This document shows positions 46,432 to 59,152 of a stretch of 64,000 bases of DNA, piece by piece. The position numbers and the translations under genes were made by a program. Within the stretch, counting starts at the first letter, position 1, and every line of letters begins with the position of its first letter. Origin of the DNA: Ophiosphaerella korrae (Eukaryota > Ascomycota > Dothideomycetes > Pleosporales > Phaeosphaeriaceae); NCBI GenBank assembly GCA_028456385.1, contig JALNQF010000002.1:248001-312000 (forward strand), in the 5' to 3' direction. The notes beneath the pieces are model-generated. The model was not told the origin of the DNA. It searched no databases and saw nothing but the letters and a program-made list of their open reading frames with translations.

Positions 46432-47887
46432 TCAAAGATTCTGCTTCGGTTGACTATTGTCCTGTGCAGAAACATTTGCTGCACCTGGTGGGCGTCGAAT
46501 ACCTACGGTAGACTTTCTCGCTTCGTCGATACGTCCTTTGGAGAGACTAATACCAGGAACAAGCCACTCTCCACAATTGCATCGCATGCCTTGCCAAGCA
46601 TATTTACCTACGTTGGTATGACACTTGGGGCATTCAAGGCGCCCGTCTAGCTTTCCTTGTTCGAGCTCAGGACGCATCCACGACAGGGGATCCAGGAAGT
46701 AGTGGGCACAATTTGAAGAGACGGACGGCGGTGTCTCTGCGCTTTGATCATTCAGAGCTGAAGGCGGCATGTGTGCAATCAGGTATTGCGAGGTTGCTAG
46801 TGGTCGCCTACAGATTGTAAGCGCTGAGGACGACGGAAAGGCGGCAAGAGACCGCACGGGGATGTTAGAACCCTTATGGGCGGCCCACTCACCTACACTT
46901 CCGACATCTCAGCTCAAACCCAGAGTTGTGCTCGGTGACATGCTCGTCCTCGAATCGAATCTTGTCAGCTTCTGGAGCTTGTCCACATGTACGGCTCAAT
47001 TCGATCTCTCTTTGGTAGACCCAACGTTGATAGGCTGGGGTCTGTTCGACATTGACAGGCGTCTGTATTTCGGCGTATAGTTCCAATTGCTTCATGAAGC
47101 CTTGGTTTGGCTCGCAGATCGATCGCGCTTGCCGTAGGTGTGACAATGCTTCTGAGGGGCTAATGCCATGCTCTTGCATTAAATAAGCGATGACGACCGT
47201 AGCAGATCGTGATTTACCCATAGCACTAGAGAACAAAACATGGTTGGCATATGGGCATGAATGGCTTGTCGAAGATGAGGTGGCAAGCAAGCGGTGTGTG
47301 AATATTTCTCAATATGCAGAAGGTAGGTAAATGTGGAACAAGCAGGGAAGAGACAAAAAAAAAAGCAGGACGCGCGTAAAAGCGAAGACAAGGCCAGCTA
47401 CACTGCACTGGAAAGGTTGTTTGCTCCTTCGAAGATGGCAAAATTGCCAAGAGTGGCATTCATTGGTGTTGATTCATGGTTGAAAATGCAAGGCTCAGCT
47501 GGACTGGGATGTACTCACCAATGCACAAGGACGCCGCCACCTTCGGCGAGTCCATCTTTGATAAAGTGATTGGTAGTTGGGAAGTGTTCCAACAAGTTTT
47601 CGTCCTCGACATCATCTACCTCAACAACCATGTGCTTCTTGAACGGGCTGTAAAGATCTTGATCAAGTGGGGAACGCATCACCGACACAACATGGGTGAT
47701 ATTGGCTTGTTGTAGCGCTTCACGGCGTTTCAGAGTGAACATGCTACATGGAACTTGTCAGACTGTTTTGTTTAGGAAACGTCAGGCGTGGGGACATGGC
47801 TGTGGGGAAATTCGAAACTATGGCCTGCATGACGTACCCGCCGATGTAGAGCTTCAAGTCTCCTGGTATCTTATCAATGAGCGCCAT
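46432..47887 (-). CDS. yvh1: Dual-specificity phosphatase Yvh1/DUSP12-like
   Basis: Tyrosine/dual-specificity phosphatase whose yeast counterpart releases Mrt4 during 60S ribosome maturation and also affects growth and sporulation. Minus-strand exons 47838-47887, 47519-47743, 46893-47225 and 46432-46807 give 327 residues. The N-terminus is MALIDKIPGDLKLYIGG. The catalytic P-loop HCAMGKSRS follows VLVHW-like sequence once the intron is removed. The C-terminal zinc-binding domain has CRKC, LECPKCHTNVGKYAWQGM and CNCGEWLVPG. The 293-nt intron (47226-47518) splits the codon of the catalytic Cys (TG|T) and is far longer than most introns here. Confidence 0.93.
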
Positions 47888-50800
47888 TGCGACCAGGAGT
47901 GGTGGCTCTGCAGGGCTTTCCGAGAATAGTCGGGGGCCGGAGATGAAGTGGAGTGTTGAAACAGAGGCTGGTGTAAGGTGTTGAGTGGTGGTGCGCTCAC
48001 GGGTTGAGTTTTCACCGAGATTTCGTTGGTAGTAAAGCCGACGTTGGTCAGGCACGCGGCTCATCCACTGCTTCAGGAAGGCGCCGACCAAGACTACACC
48101 GTTGGTATGGTACACAATGACGAGAAGAAGCAATTCGTAATCATACTCCTTGGGCCCTGCGTAGTGTTTGGAGACACAGATGTTCCAGGGAAGATGTGCT
48201 GTGCTTCGCCGAGTGCGGGACGAGCGCCACACAGCCCTGTGGGCTATGCACGCCGATCGCCTTTGGCGACGAGCAACGTGGAATGCTGGCCTATCTATCA
48301 CATTCGGCCTCTCGAGACTGCACGACGGGAAGCACAAGGATTGTGCAAGGGTCTAAACCAGTCTGCTAGAGCATCTTGACCGGTTATTTTGACTCTAATC
48401 TTATCTACTAAGCTTCCAAAAGTGAATCAAACACTCCAACTGCATTGCTAACGCAAACTCTATGCGAAAAGTTGGTTATATGGTAACACGTGCACGTAGC
48501 CCTTGCCCTTTCCGCCATGCGATCCAAGAGATAGATAGAACAAGCGTTGATCGGTGACAGCATGAACCATTGCTGAGGGTGGATGAAGTACTTGGTGCAC
48601 TGGTCTTCCATTTAGCCAAGGGAGTGGCACAGTGCTATGTACAGCTAGGTATGCACGCATCATGCGTACAATTGGAGTGATATCTGTAGGGCTAAATTGT
48701 ACCAGCGGTATCCCTGTTATGAAAACCCGGCACATTCCGCACAGGGAACTACAGTCTCCTTATCGAAGCACGAGCACAGCGGCGCGATCGATACCTAGAC
48801 TTAGGCCAAACTTTGATCGTACTCAGAAACCTCAATCGCGGTGCTAAATCTATCAGGCAGACAAGAATAGAGGACCGATACATTGAGGTATGGCCAATGG
48901 CGGAAGCAGGGAGGCCAAACGACATATGTTTTGGGTTGTGCCACGCAGCGCAGATGGTGTTGGGACATAAGTTGTGCTCTCCTGATCCCAGGGGTACAGT
49001 GCCTACCGTGCCGTACCGTGTCAGCTACCGGGGGATAGTGCACTGCATGGCTCGTGTCGCCCTGGTGTACGTGCGACTTGATCATTGTGACGAGGCGTGA
49101 GATTTCCCGGCTAGAAAGGCAAGTTTTGGTGGCATGCTCCTCTGCTCCTCAGCCGATCAACAGATCACCGGCGTAACGCAGCGGTCGAGCTATCGAAAGC
49201 GCTCAGCGTGACCCAGCCCTGGTTAAAGGCGACAAGCGAGGCGCTGCAGGGCGTGGGGAAGATGATTTGCCCAGCCGAGCAGCGAGTGGAAAGGGCTGGT
49301 AGGGCTGGGAGGGAACATGGTGCCGCTCCGCTTGGACCCTCTCCCGTTACCACGCTAACCTTGGACGGTTCCATCATGGCGCTTGCGCCCGTGTGCGGAG
49401 TGGTGCAGCACAAGTACAACGCTGCAGCTTGCGTGGACCCCAGCGCAGGATGCATCTTCAGCCAGCAGGAGAGGGTAGACGGCCAGCAGCAGCAATGCAG
49501 CCACGATGGATGAACAATGTTGGCGGGTTGATGGTTGTGGTTGCTGAGCTTCCACGCCGCCGGCTCGCCTGGCCCTATCTCACGCACACTGCAAGTCTGC
49601 AACGCACACACCGACCGTTGAGCGCCAGCCTGACGTTTGGCGATCGGCGGTCTTGGTTTGCGTGATTAGACAACGGGGCGCGGGTGGGCGGGCAGCGCCC
49701 AAACCAGCCAGCAATTGATTGCTGCGACCAAGGCTGCTGCTCGTTAGTCTGAGTGAGCCTGTCCCACGCGGCCGGAGTCAGTGCTATGTCTGGGGCGGCG
49801 GTATTATTACTATTGAGCGTGCTTAGGACGGTAGAGATGCGTAGATGACTCGAGGAGAAGGCCAGCGGCGCTCTGGGAGACTCGGCCCTCAGGCAAGCAC
49901 GCCTCGGCCGCCTCCAAGGCACACATGGACAGCGTTGGGTGGAAGCAGGCAGGCAAGCCTTCTGCACGCGGGGCCGCTTGGTTAGCATGAAGCGGCTTCG
50001 GACGAGAAAGAGATTCGGCAGACTTCTCGAAAAGCGAGAAGCCCAGTGGCATGGTTCACAGTTGTGTCGAGTTAGGACTCGCAGATGAAGACAACCCCTG
50101 CGACTCCACTGCTATGATCCGTGCAGGAAATGGTTCGGCAACACCAATCACCGACTACGAGCACAGGGTGGGAAGGCCGTCATGTTTAATACTGGCGGTC
50201 CCCGACAGGTAAGTGCTGCTGCTTGTTTGCTTGCCTGCTTGCTTGTTTGCTTTGCTTTGCTTTGCTTGCTGCCAACGACGAGCAGCCCACGCTCTGCTGG
50301 CCACGCCGCCCTTGTTGACGTTCTCCTCTCCTCCCGTGGCCGTCTTGATTTTCCTACGCAACGCCCAAAGGCCTGACACATTCCACCTGGTGTTGCTCGC
50401 TGCGGTGGTACCATGAGCAGCGCAGCGCCTTGACACATTTCTCAACACCCGGACCTGAAGGCGAATCACAGCGCCTGAGCGAGCAGCTAAGAAACGACTC
50501 TGTCACTGACAGCGTCATCTGGCCATCTGCACACTGGGCCTCAATCCGCAGGAACATCCGTTCAGCTCGGAAGGGAGCCGCATTCTTTTGGATTGAGGGT
50601 CCTGTGGTCTAGCGCCTGCGGCTGGATAGGGCTGAAGCAAACCGCCCCCACACTCGCACCCGTTGCTAGCAGCCAGCCTTGCGCCGACCGGTGGACGCGG
50701 CCAGCCTGGGACAGCCGACAGCCTCGGTCGTGAACGCGTGCTTTTACCTTGTAAGTTGCTGCACGCAGGGGAGCCGCCTCTTTTTTGTGTAATTTTTTTT

Positions 50801-51182
50801 TTTTGGCGTGTGGGTGTTGGCGGTGGTGAGGGAGGTGCGGTGCAGTGCCTGCTGGCTGCCCTCCCCACCGCCTGCCTCGCCTCGCTCGCTTCCTGTTTCG
50901 GCCAGTCCGCGCACCGCACCTTCCGTGTGTTTGATTGCCTGTCCGGCTAACTTCTCCCTCGCCTAGTTGCAGCCCGCGGTCCCCTTGGTCCGTGCGGTCC
51001 CGTCGAGGGCTGTTCCTGCCCTACGCCAATCCCGCCAGTGGCCTCACCCAGCCAGCGCTCTGCTGCTGTGCTCGCCCGTCGCCACTCTTACGAGTGTGTG
51101 CGTCGTGTGTGGCACGCTTCAGCTGCCAGCAGGTGGCGTCGCTGGCGACATCTGCCCCCCGGCATTTCACGTGGGCCCTGCC
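47888..51182. other. 3.3 kb region upstream of the C2H2 regulator
   Basis: Divergent between YVH1 and the zinc-finger gene. Frames on both strands are long because of GC-rich composition, but none resembles a family. From about 49.2 kb it is GC-rich with a GCTT-type repeat. A GGTAAGT donor (50208-50214) precedes the repeat, and a T-rich tract lies near 50786-50803. A long promoter and possibly a spliced leader are plausible. Confidence 0.45.
50215..50273 (+). repeat. GCTT/GCTTT imperfect tandem repeat
   Basis: A run of GCTTG, GTTTGC, GCTTTG units, strongly pyrimidine-biased on the plus strand, immediately after a GTAAGT hexamer. The units are imperfect, so this is an old or interrupted microsatellite. 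Confidence 0.85.
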
Positions 51183-53254
51183 ATGTCGTCCGCGAGCAGC
51201 ACCACCCCGAGCATTCGGGTATATGAGTCCCACCGCTACTCACTGCCACACCACCGCCGACCCGACCAGCCTAGCCCAGCTGTTGCCATGGCTATTCCAA
51301 GCACACGCACCCATGCCCCGCCGCCCTTGCCTCCTCCACGTCACATTGGAGACCTCAGGCCAGGCCAAGACCCGGGCTGGCACTGGGGCAACTTGATCAA
51401 TAACAACCACCACTTGGGCAACCGCCCCATTAGTCTGCCACCCCAATCGAGCCTCTATCGTCCTGAGAGCCTCATGCCTTCCGAGCCCTCGCCGGACGAC
51501 GTCACCGACCCCAGCGACGACGACCACCGGCCCAAGTCTCGCCTGTCGCTCGCCAACCCCCGGTAAGTTTGACTTTTTTTTTTGCATTGAGATAATCACG
51601 CTGATCACCGCTGCTATCCACAGATTTACCAGCGAGCACAACATTCAGCAGGCACTCCAAAACTCCTCCCAGGCCTATGACAAGCAATTGCTGTCCAAAA
51701 TCGGTGGCCCCAACACGCCTACTAGATCAACTGCACCGCCACACGTCAGTAGCGCCCCAGACTCAACAGACTCTCATCCTTCCTTGAACAAGCACAATGG
51801 CCAATTGAAGCCAATCTCTGTGCCCAGCCGGTTGCATCAAGGCCTTGATTCCCCTGGGCCCAAGTGGCCGCCGTCTGGCACCACATCGCCGGCCTACTCA
51901 GGCTTCCGCAGCCCCGTCTTTGATTCTAGTTCTATCGACTCTCATCGAGGACGATACGGTAGTATTTCGACCCCCGGCCCCTTGGACGAAGTCAGTTCTC
52001 AGCATCGCGGCAGCTACGATCACAGTATCTTTTCTGACCCGGAATTTGGCATGGATGAAAATGGCTTGCGTGACCTGAACATTAGCGACCGCAGCACCGC
52101 TGAATCTGAGGAGTACCAGTTAGGTCCCAAGGGTGGCCTGAAACGACGCGCCTCATCGCCGCCTTCGGAGGCTGCCCGTGAAGATCGACCCACGACCAGT
52201 GGCCACACGGATTTATATCACCGTCGCTCAGCGCAGATGCTAGTGAATCGCACTTGTGCTGCCTCACGCTTCCAGGCAAATACAGGCTCACTATCGTCGA
52301 CCTCGTCGATAGGGCAGCGCACTGGCTCAATTGCATCCTCGTTTGGATTTTCTACCGCTGCTAGCAGTATGACAAGTTACGGTGGAGATCAACGCCTGTC
52401 GCCTAACGCCTTGTCGCCGTTGGGAGAACCGGATTCAGGGCCTGTCTCACCGTATGCAGCTAGTAGGTCTCTGAACCCCAGCCCACGCAGCTCCTTATCA
52501 CGACCACCCCATCAACGAGGCCCTTCGGAAACCGACCAGCCACAAATTCGAAAAATATCTACAGAGAGCGTACTGCATCCGCGGCACAATTCAGTCGCTA
52601 GTCGCCTGCCCGGTGCATATATATGTGAATGCTGTCCAAAGAAGCCAAAGAAGTTCGATAGCGAAGAGGAACTACGGTAAGTAACACCTGATCTTTACCC
52701 ACCGCCAATCCTTCACCCGCGAGAGTAGTCGCAATCTGACAGATGCATACAGTTTGCACGAACTAGAGAAGCAGTACATTTGTCAATATTGTCCGAATCG
52801 GTTCAAGAACAAAAACGAAGCAGAACGCCACCAAAACTCTCTGCATCTCCGCCGACATTCATGGTCATGCGCTGCGCTTGCTGGCGCTGGCGCTCATGCT
52901 GCCTTCCACCCATCACCCACCCGTCCTGCTACTACCGATATTTGCGGCTACTGTGGCGAAGAGTTCCCAAATCCTGCCGACTGGGAGGTGCGCTCAGAAC
53001 ATCTGAATCACGTGCACAAGTTCGGTGAATGCAACCAAGCAAAGAAATTTTTTCGCGCTGATCATTTTCGGCAACATTTAAAACACAGTCATGCTGGCAC
53101 AAGTGGCAAATGGACTAATATGCTGGAAAATGCCTGTATGCGGGACGAGCCACCGCCCCAAGAACGCGTTGGCCCAATCAGTTCTCTGTCTGGTCACCCA
53201 GGTGGTCCGCTGGCTACGAAACCTGGTGTCATTGAGGAGCACGACGAATCTTGA
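51183..53254 (+). CDS. C2H2 zinc-finger transcription factor
   Basis: Probable nuclear DNA-binding regulator; the target is unknown. Exons 51183-51562, 51624-52676 and 52753-53254 give 644 residues. The first about 450 residues are Ser/Pro/His-rich and disordered. Zinc-binding segments cluster at the C-terminal end: YICECCPKKPKKFDSEEELR (split by intron 2), YICQYCPNRFKNKNEAERHQ, DICGYCGEEFPN ending with HLNHVH, and ECNQAKKFFRADHFRQHL ending with KHSH. The intron 2 splice joins EELR to LHELEKQ in phase. The first and third fingers are irregular in spacing. I do not recognise a named orthologue. The 3.3 kb upstream region suits a heavily regulated gene. Confidence 0.85.
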
Positions 53255-56200
53255 AGCAATACATACCATATCAGATGGCTACGACTGGAAGCGTACCATC
53301 TACGGCCAAAAACGACTTTGTTGATTCATTTACTTACAGATCATGGGCCAAGCGATCGTCGAGCGGGTCAGTTGTAATTTACAAGCTAGCTGGAGTTGCA
53401 TCGAATTTTCTACATTGATGACCCCCGCATCTTTCCTACTGGAAAAGTTACGGTTACGCATAGTTGCGTTGCATTTTACAAGGCTCGGCTGGGCTTTTCT
53501 AACGACATCCATGACGATTTACCTGAAACACGAATCACAACGATCGTCCTGTGGCTCATGGGGTTTGGAATTTTGGGTACTTATTCGCGACGACATTGTT
53601 GCATTTCAAGGGTGTTTTTTGTCTACTGGTTTTGTGCCAACAGCAAAGGTGTCAGAAATCATTATGTGCTTGCCGATATCATTTTGAGCATCCATGTTTC
53701 GCGTCTTTCGAGGCCTTGAGCCCTAAGCACAGGTTCTAATCAACAATACTGTACAATCACAACTTTCAATCGCTATGCCTCCATCTTCACCGCCTGTACA
53801 AATATAGCCAGTGTTCGCGAATTCGCAATCCGAAGCAGTCACCAGCTCCAATCGCTTACGACTACTACACTTATCGAAAACATATTATCTTGTGCGACAT
53901 GGAATACAGTATTCAATAGTAAGAGTGCAGCCTGTTTTAGATATCAGCTGCCGGTCCTAGCGCTAGCACTAACTAATGCATGGTTGCGCTCCTAAGCCCT
54001 TGCTCAGCCTCAGCCTCAACATCAGCACTCCACTAAACACAAGGTAACACACCGATCTCTTCGAGTAATATCACTTGACTATCTTACATCCACTACGAAT
54101 GATTCCTTGTCTCCTTGAGCTAGGTTGTTACGAAATCAAGATTGGTTTGCTATCTCACGCATGAGATCTCGCCTACACACCTCTCAAAATGTTTGATATG
54201 ATACAATTATAGGATGTCAGAACATGTCGATCTCAGCAAGGGTAGGAAGATTGTGGACCAGGGCAGGTTGTGGGTGTGGCACTTTCTCAATCCCATGAGG
54301 GTGAGATAGACACGAAGTGAGGAGGCTACTGTTTTGACGAAAGCGAAAGCGAAAGATGATTCAGTGCACAAATATCCGATTGATGAAGAAGACTTTCTGA
54401 TACCACCGTGCCTTGATAGTGAGGGCATCGACCGCCATTATCGACACGCAGACGGATTCCACCATGATAATTAGCCAAACACTTAATCCTGTTTCTCAAG
54501 CGCTTTACACACCCTACACAGAGAGGGACACATTTGCAATGAGGCTCAGTACCATGGGTCAAAACAGCCTAGAACGCGTCACTTCGTTCATCATCACTAC
54601 ATCTTGGCAATGCATGCATTCACAACGCACAGTCATAACTCCACTCAATCGCCCGTGTCACTATTCTGCAGTCTATAGCGGGAGTCCGTGCAGACATGCT
54701 TGTCCACGCATCGTGAGTTTCCGACTAGCGCTGATGTCAGCTCATCATCCTGCTTGCCCAAGGTGCTAAGCTCTTGCGATGGCCGTTACGATATCTGTGG
54801 GGTAAACGCCTCTTTCACGTCACATCACATTGAAAATAGTTTTGCTTTTTGTGGGCTTAGGGAGGATATCTCATAAACTAGCGATAAGTAATCGCTGACT
54901 CCCGAGAACTTCTCGGAATAGAGTTAGCTTGTGGGGAGGGGAAGTGAAGACAACTAGTGGACTTGGCGGCTCACGCGTGAACTAAAGGAGAGTTCAAATT
55001 CGGTACTAGAAACAGTGAATGAGCTTCAATGAGGAATAGCGCCGTTGGAGTAAGTACTGATATATTGAGGTCTTGAACGTCAATCACCTATTGGGCACGG
55101 CTAGACTTGAGTGACGCACGGCATTGCTAAGCGGTAGTCTTCGGTAGTTGTGCGCAATTGCTAGAAGAAAATATGTACGGTTATGGTTTCTGCAAGGTCA
55201 TTTCAAAGGCTAGCGTCCTATGAGAACGGGTCACATACCTAGCTGCCAGACAGGAAAGACGCCCCACTCACATCCAACACCTCGTACTATCAAACACCAT
55301 AACCACAAGTAACACTAACTTATCAGATCGACAATCTCCGGGCATTTTTCTGTTCCTGAACATGGCCCACCATGATGTCGCAATCGCCTTCCAAATCCTG
55401 TGTTTGGCCCCCAGATAGCTACCTGTTCGGGCCGATACCACGGGTCAGATGCTGCATCTCACTGCGAACACTGCGTATCTCTCACACACTAGCAGTGCAT
55501 GCTTGATTAATACAGCCTAGTGTAGCTATACCTCTATGACCTGTCCCGTCGACACCAAGGACGTAGCATGGGTTAACAAAACCTTCCCTAGCTAGTGATA
55601 CCAGCCCCATAAAATCATCATCTTCCCGCACTGAGTGAGATTAGGCCGGAACACATTCCCGACTCATTTACATATTATTGAAGCGGTCTTGAAAATTCCT
55701 TCGGTTGTTTGACAGTAGTTGCTTGTTGAGTAAGCACACACTTCCTAAAGCGGTAAATGCGCTGAGGGCCGACTGGTGAGCGGAGTGAGCAGCTGTTTAT
55801 TTTTTTATTTTTTTAAATCTGCTTACTTAGCGTTGAGAAGTTGGAGTCGGTGTCCCGGCAGTGGGGGCCCCGATGGAACGGTCATCAGCGAGAGAAGCGG
55901 CACTGTTTTGTTTGAGGGCTTGAGAATGGAACCGGTTGATTAGTCGTTTTTAAAAGTTTTGATGACTATACACAGTTACATGTGTGTATACATGAAACTT
56001 ACCAATCTGGAATTTCCAAGGACTAAAGGTAATAACACTGGTGGGAGGTTCGGATAAGAAAATGTGGTCACGTCATTAGGGTGGTTCTAGCGGTGAAAGG
56101 TTTCCTCAATAACCATTCTTGGTCCAGATACTATCCGAGGTATAGTTTGATACTTGGTAAATAGAAAACGAGTCATTGTTTTATAACGTTCTTTCATGCT

Positions 56201-58424
56201 GCGATGAGAGAAGTACCCTTGGTGTACTTGCTGACGATGTAGTCGCATCAAAACCACGTCTTGCCTACATTCTCCCCCGGTTATTGGCTCGCTCCAGTAG
56301 CGGGCACAAGTGGAGATACGGTGACTCCGAAGTTTGGGGGCCTTAAGGCCACTGCCCTACCGTAGGGCGCGTCGCAGGTAGGACGCGGAATGTTCCCAAC
56401 GGGTTACCATTTCCTTCTCAGGAATCGTTACACTACTCTTATTCGGATCTAGTTATGCATAATGTAAGGATATAGTGGCAAGCATCGATAGGCCATGTTT
56501 GAGATTCTAGTCAGTGTCCACGGGTTGTCTGCATGGTGAAGTGCTCACTGGAACCCATGAACCGCGAACAGCAAGCATTGCTGACGCAATAATTTAGTGT
56601 GCAAGGGCTCGCTGTGATCAGCTAGTGTCCACAGAAGCAAGTGCTGCTCAGAGTCTCCCATTGATGGCCATAAGTATCCCCGACCGGGCGTCAGCAAATT
56701 CGTTAAGCACGGTTTGTGCCGCGCACAACCACCATACAAGTGGATCGCGGCAGTGGATCTGTGGGGTAGTAAGACAAAACCCCGGAGCGATCCACGATAC
56801 TCCGCGGTAAGAAGTCTCGGAACCGGCAAAGTTCAATCCGAGCTTATGAAAATTGGCCCAAATCCAGGCATATCCCCGATATGTTGTTGAAATGTACACT
56901 TTTATGCAGAACAGTGTTTCTAGACTCGCGGCATGCTCCTACCCTATAAGTTAGTGCGAACAGAAGTATGGTAGATACGGAGATAGTAGTATATGTTGTG
57001 AACTTCGTCCTGGATAGGTAATCCATTGAAAGTAGGAGCTACCTCAGCACCTTCGAACTTGTTTCGACTCGGGCGATTAGTCAAGCATATCCCTTAGAAA
57101 AAATATGCACGGCTCTCTGAAGTTCGATAGTTTATAGAAAGATTGGTAATATCGTGCTCAACCCAGTAAATTACCTTAGTTGCACAGGATGTGGCTATCA
57201 AAGATATGCTGCATGGCAGACGGGGATTTTGCAACTCGAACCTTGGAGGTCTGCAGGTCTTGGCGGCGGATAGATCAGCGCAGCAAACTGTGTGGTTGGC
57301 AAGCCGACTGGACACAGGGGTGATGGGTCAGGTTTAGTAATGGGAGTAGTAAATCGTTGGGTGTAGGATGCATGAATAGGCTAGCTGATATTGTGGCTCA
57401 AGGGAGCGTATTTATTTGGCTACGATTGGGCAATGGAAAGCAGATAGACGTATTGTGTGTACGATTGTCAAGTAAGGATGGTGCAGGTGCATTGTAACCC
57501 CTGCTATGGGGCTGGTCAGACGGTGCAAGTGTCGCATGGTGCGGTATAGAAGCGGTGAGATCTCAGCGCTGGCGCTGCGCACAGGCGGGTAACCCGCAAG
57601 GTCACAAGTTACCCATCATTATCCAATATGTATTGTGCACCCTATTTGATACCGTAGAGTTTTTTCATGCGTATGCAGCTCGTCTCAGAATGAATATGTG
57701 CATTCGTTTGGCTTTTTAGTCTACGAGTTCAAGCATGGCACATCACATCGATAGTGGCATCTAGACCCATTTAGTATAGGTCGGGACTGGGAGTTTTATC
57801 TATCGTGGTTCCATCTGAGGGTAGGGGAATTGTTAGACCTAGTATGCTTTTGGCTTCTCTGCTGGTACCTAGTCGTTAGTGTGTACTCTATGGCTGTGGC
57901 AGGTATCAGTTGCATTCTGCTGGAAATAGGTTTTACTTGCAGTTCGGAGGTAAAGATCATTGTGTCAAAACTGTCTCTAATCTTGGGATGACATTCAAGC
58001 GGGGATTGATAGGAAGCAGGCCCTTCTGCACGACACAATTAGTCGATATATGAATTCCCGTATGCTGTGTGGGGGGAATTCAAACGAATAGGTATTTATC
58101 ATTCGCATCATGTACCATATAAAGCCATTCGGCAAGTATGGCTGATGGATCTGGCGCTATTTGCTGACTGTGCTGTTTGTGTAAGGTCAAATAGCGGCTT
58201 TTAGTAAGCGGATCCCCATGTAATTATTATTTACCGAGTTTATCCTTCACATTAGAGCAATTTGGGGGCAGAATAGACGCATGATGTGTACAGGCTGGGG
58301 CCGTTGTTCTTGTCGCGGATGTTCGGCCACGGAACGAGGAGGTCGTATCAATTGACTTCTATGGCGCAGGCTTACTTTAGTGGAACTATAATTACAACTC
58401 AATAAAACCGAACTGCTTCGTAGA
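53255..58424. other. 5.2 kb gene desert
   Basis: The largest empty stretch. Open frames are short, alternate between strands and show no family features. It holds GGCCTTAAGGCC and adjacent hairpin-forming repeats (56339-56393), a GGGGCCCC palindrome near 55865, GCGGGTAACCCGC near 57585, and T-rich tracts at 55798-55815. A decayed transposon or LTR is possible; no terminal repeats were found by eye. Confidence 0.45.
56339..56393. repeat. Cluster of short inverted repeats
   Basis: GGCCTTAAGGCC (perfect 12-nt palindrome, 56339-56350), then GCCCTA-CCG-TAGGGC, then GCGTC-n8-GACGC in direct succession. Seen in sequence; function unknown. Confidence 0.7.
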
Positions 58425-59152
58425 TCATGGATCGCCGCTAGGGACAGAGGGAAAGTTAGCGGGATTGCTGAGTCTTTTGCGGTTCCGTTTTGCGATTTCA
58501 GCGTTGCGTATTTTGTCCAAACGCATCTGATAGAAGGTCCTTCGTGTTTGGTTAGCATTTGAAAAATCTCATATGGAGTACTATGGCATGGCGTGTGATG
58601 ATTACTTACTTATTGAGATGGTAAATGCGAAGGCCCAGATCCGCCTGTGTTTTCTCTTTCGATTTGGAAAGTTCTTTGATCTAAAATGTTATAAGCTTAA
58701 TGCATAAACATGTACACCGTGGTTGTGTACCTTATCGTCCTTGATTTTCTCGTCCTGCTTGTCTTCTACTTCGTCTTTACTCTCCGAATCCTTCTCTTTA
58801 GCTTTGTCTTTCTCCTTCGCCCGTTCCTTCCGCTTCTCACGCTTCAAACTCTGTTTCTCTTCATACTCTTTCTTCACTTTCTCTACTTCCGCATCGAGTT
58901 CATCTTTCTTCTTCTTTGCTTCAACTGCTGCAGCTTCATTGGCGTCAGGCTGACAGAATCCTTTGTCAACAAGGTGTCCAGCACATATGTAGAAGAAATC
59001 CTAGCCATACATAAGATTCTATAAACTTAACATATATTATATCGCACCTTGTTGTTAGGAGTGATAAGAACACTGGTTGTTGGCTTGTAGCAGATCCAGC
59101 AGGCTTTGGAGGCGTTGTCAGCAACGCGGCGTAGGTGCCATGTATTCTCCAT
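58425..59152 (-). CDS. vfa1: Vps4-associated protein Vfa1-like
   Basis: Vfa1 binds the AAA ATPase Vps4 and stimulates it in ESCRT-III disassembly at endosomes. Minus-strand exons 59048-59152, 58731-59000, 58610-58680 and 58425-58539 give 186 residues, the family size. The N-terminal zinc-binding part has ENTWHLRRVADNASKACWIC, CYKPTTSVLITPNNK and DFFYICAGHLVDKGFCQP. A long Lys/Glu coiled segment follows (about 60-125), and the C-terminus has TFYQMRLDKIRNAEIAKRNR and NPANFPSVPSGDP. All four exons join in phase with consensus donors, including GTAAGTAAT. It shares a 205-bp divergent promoter with the TatD gene. Confidence 0.93.

Noticed and set aside
47888..48337. In-frame upstream extension of Yvh1
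   Set aside because: The frame is open but not Yvh1-like. The conserved start MALIDKIPGDLKLYIGG fits 47887.
49165..50920. Many overlapping frames of 60-150 codons on both strands
   Set aside because: Typical of GC-rich non-coding DNA. None has domain features, and they shadow each other.
53343..53739. Frames of 60-114 codons after the C2H2 gene
   Set aside because: Three overlapping frames on one strand with no family features; probably 3' UTR.
55640..56500. Possible LTR or decayed retroelement
   Set aside because: Some LTR-like composition, but I found no paired terminal repeats, primer-binding site or polyprotein frame.
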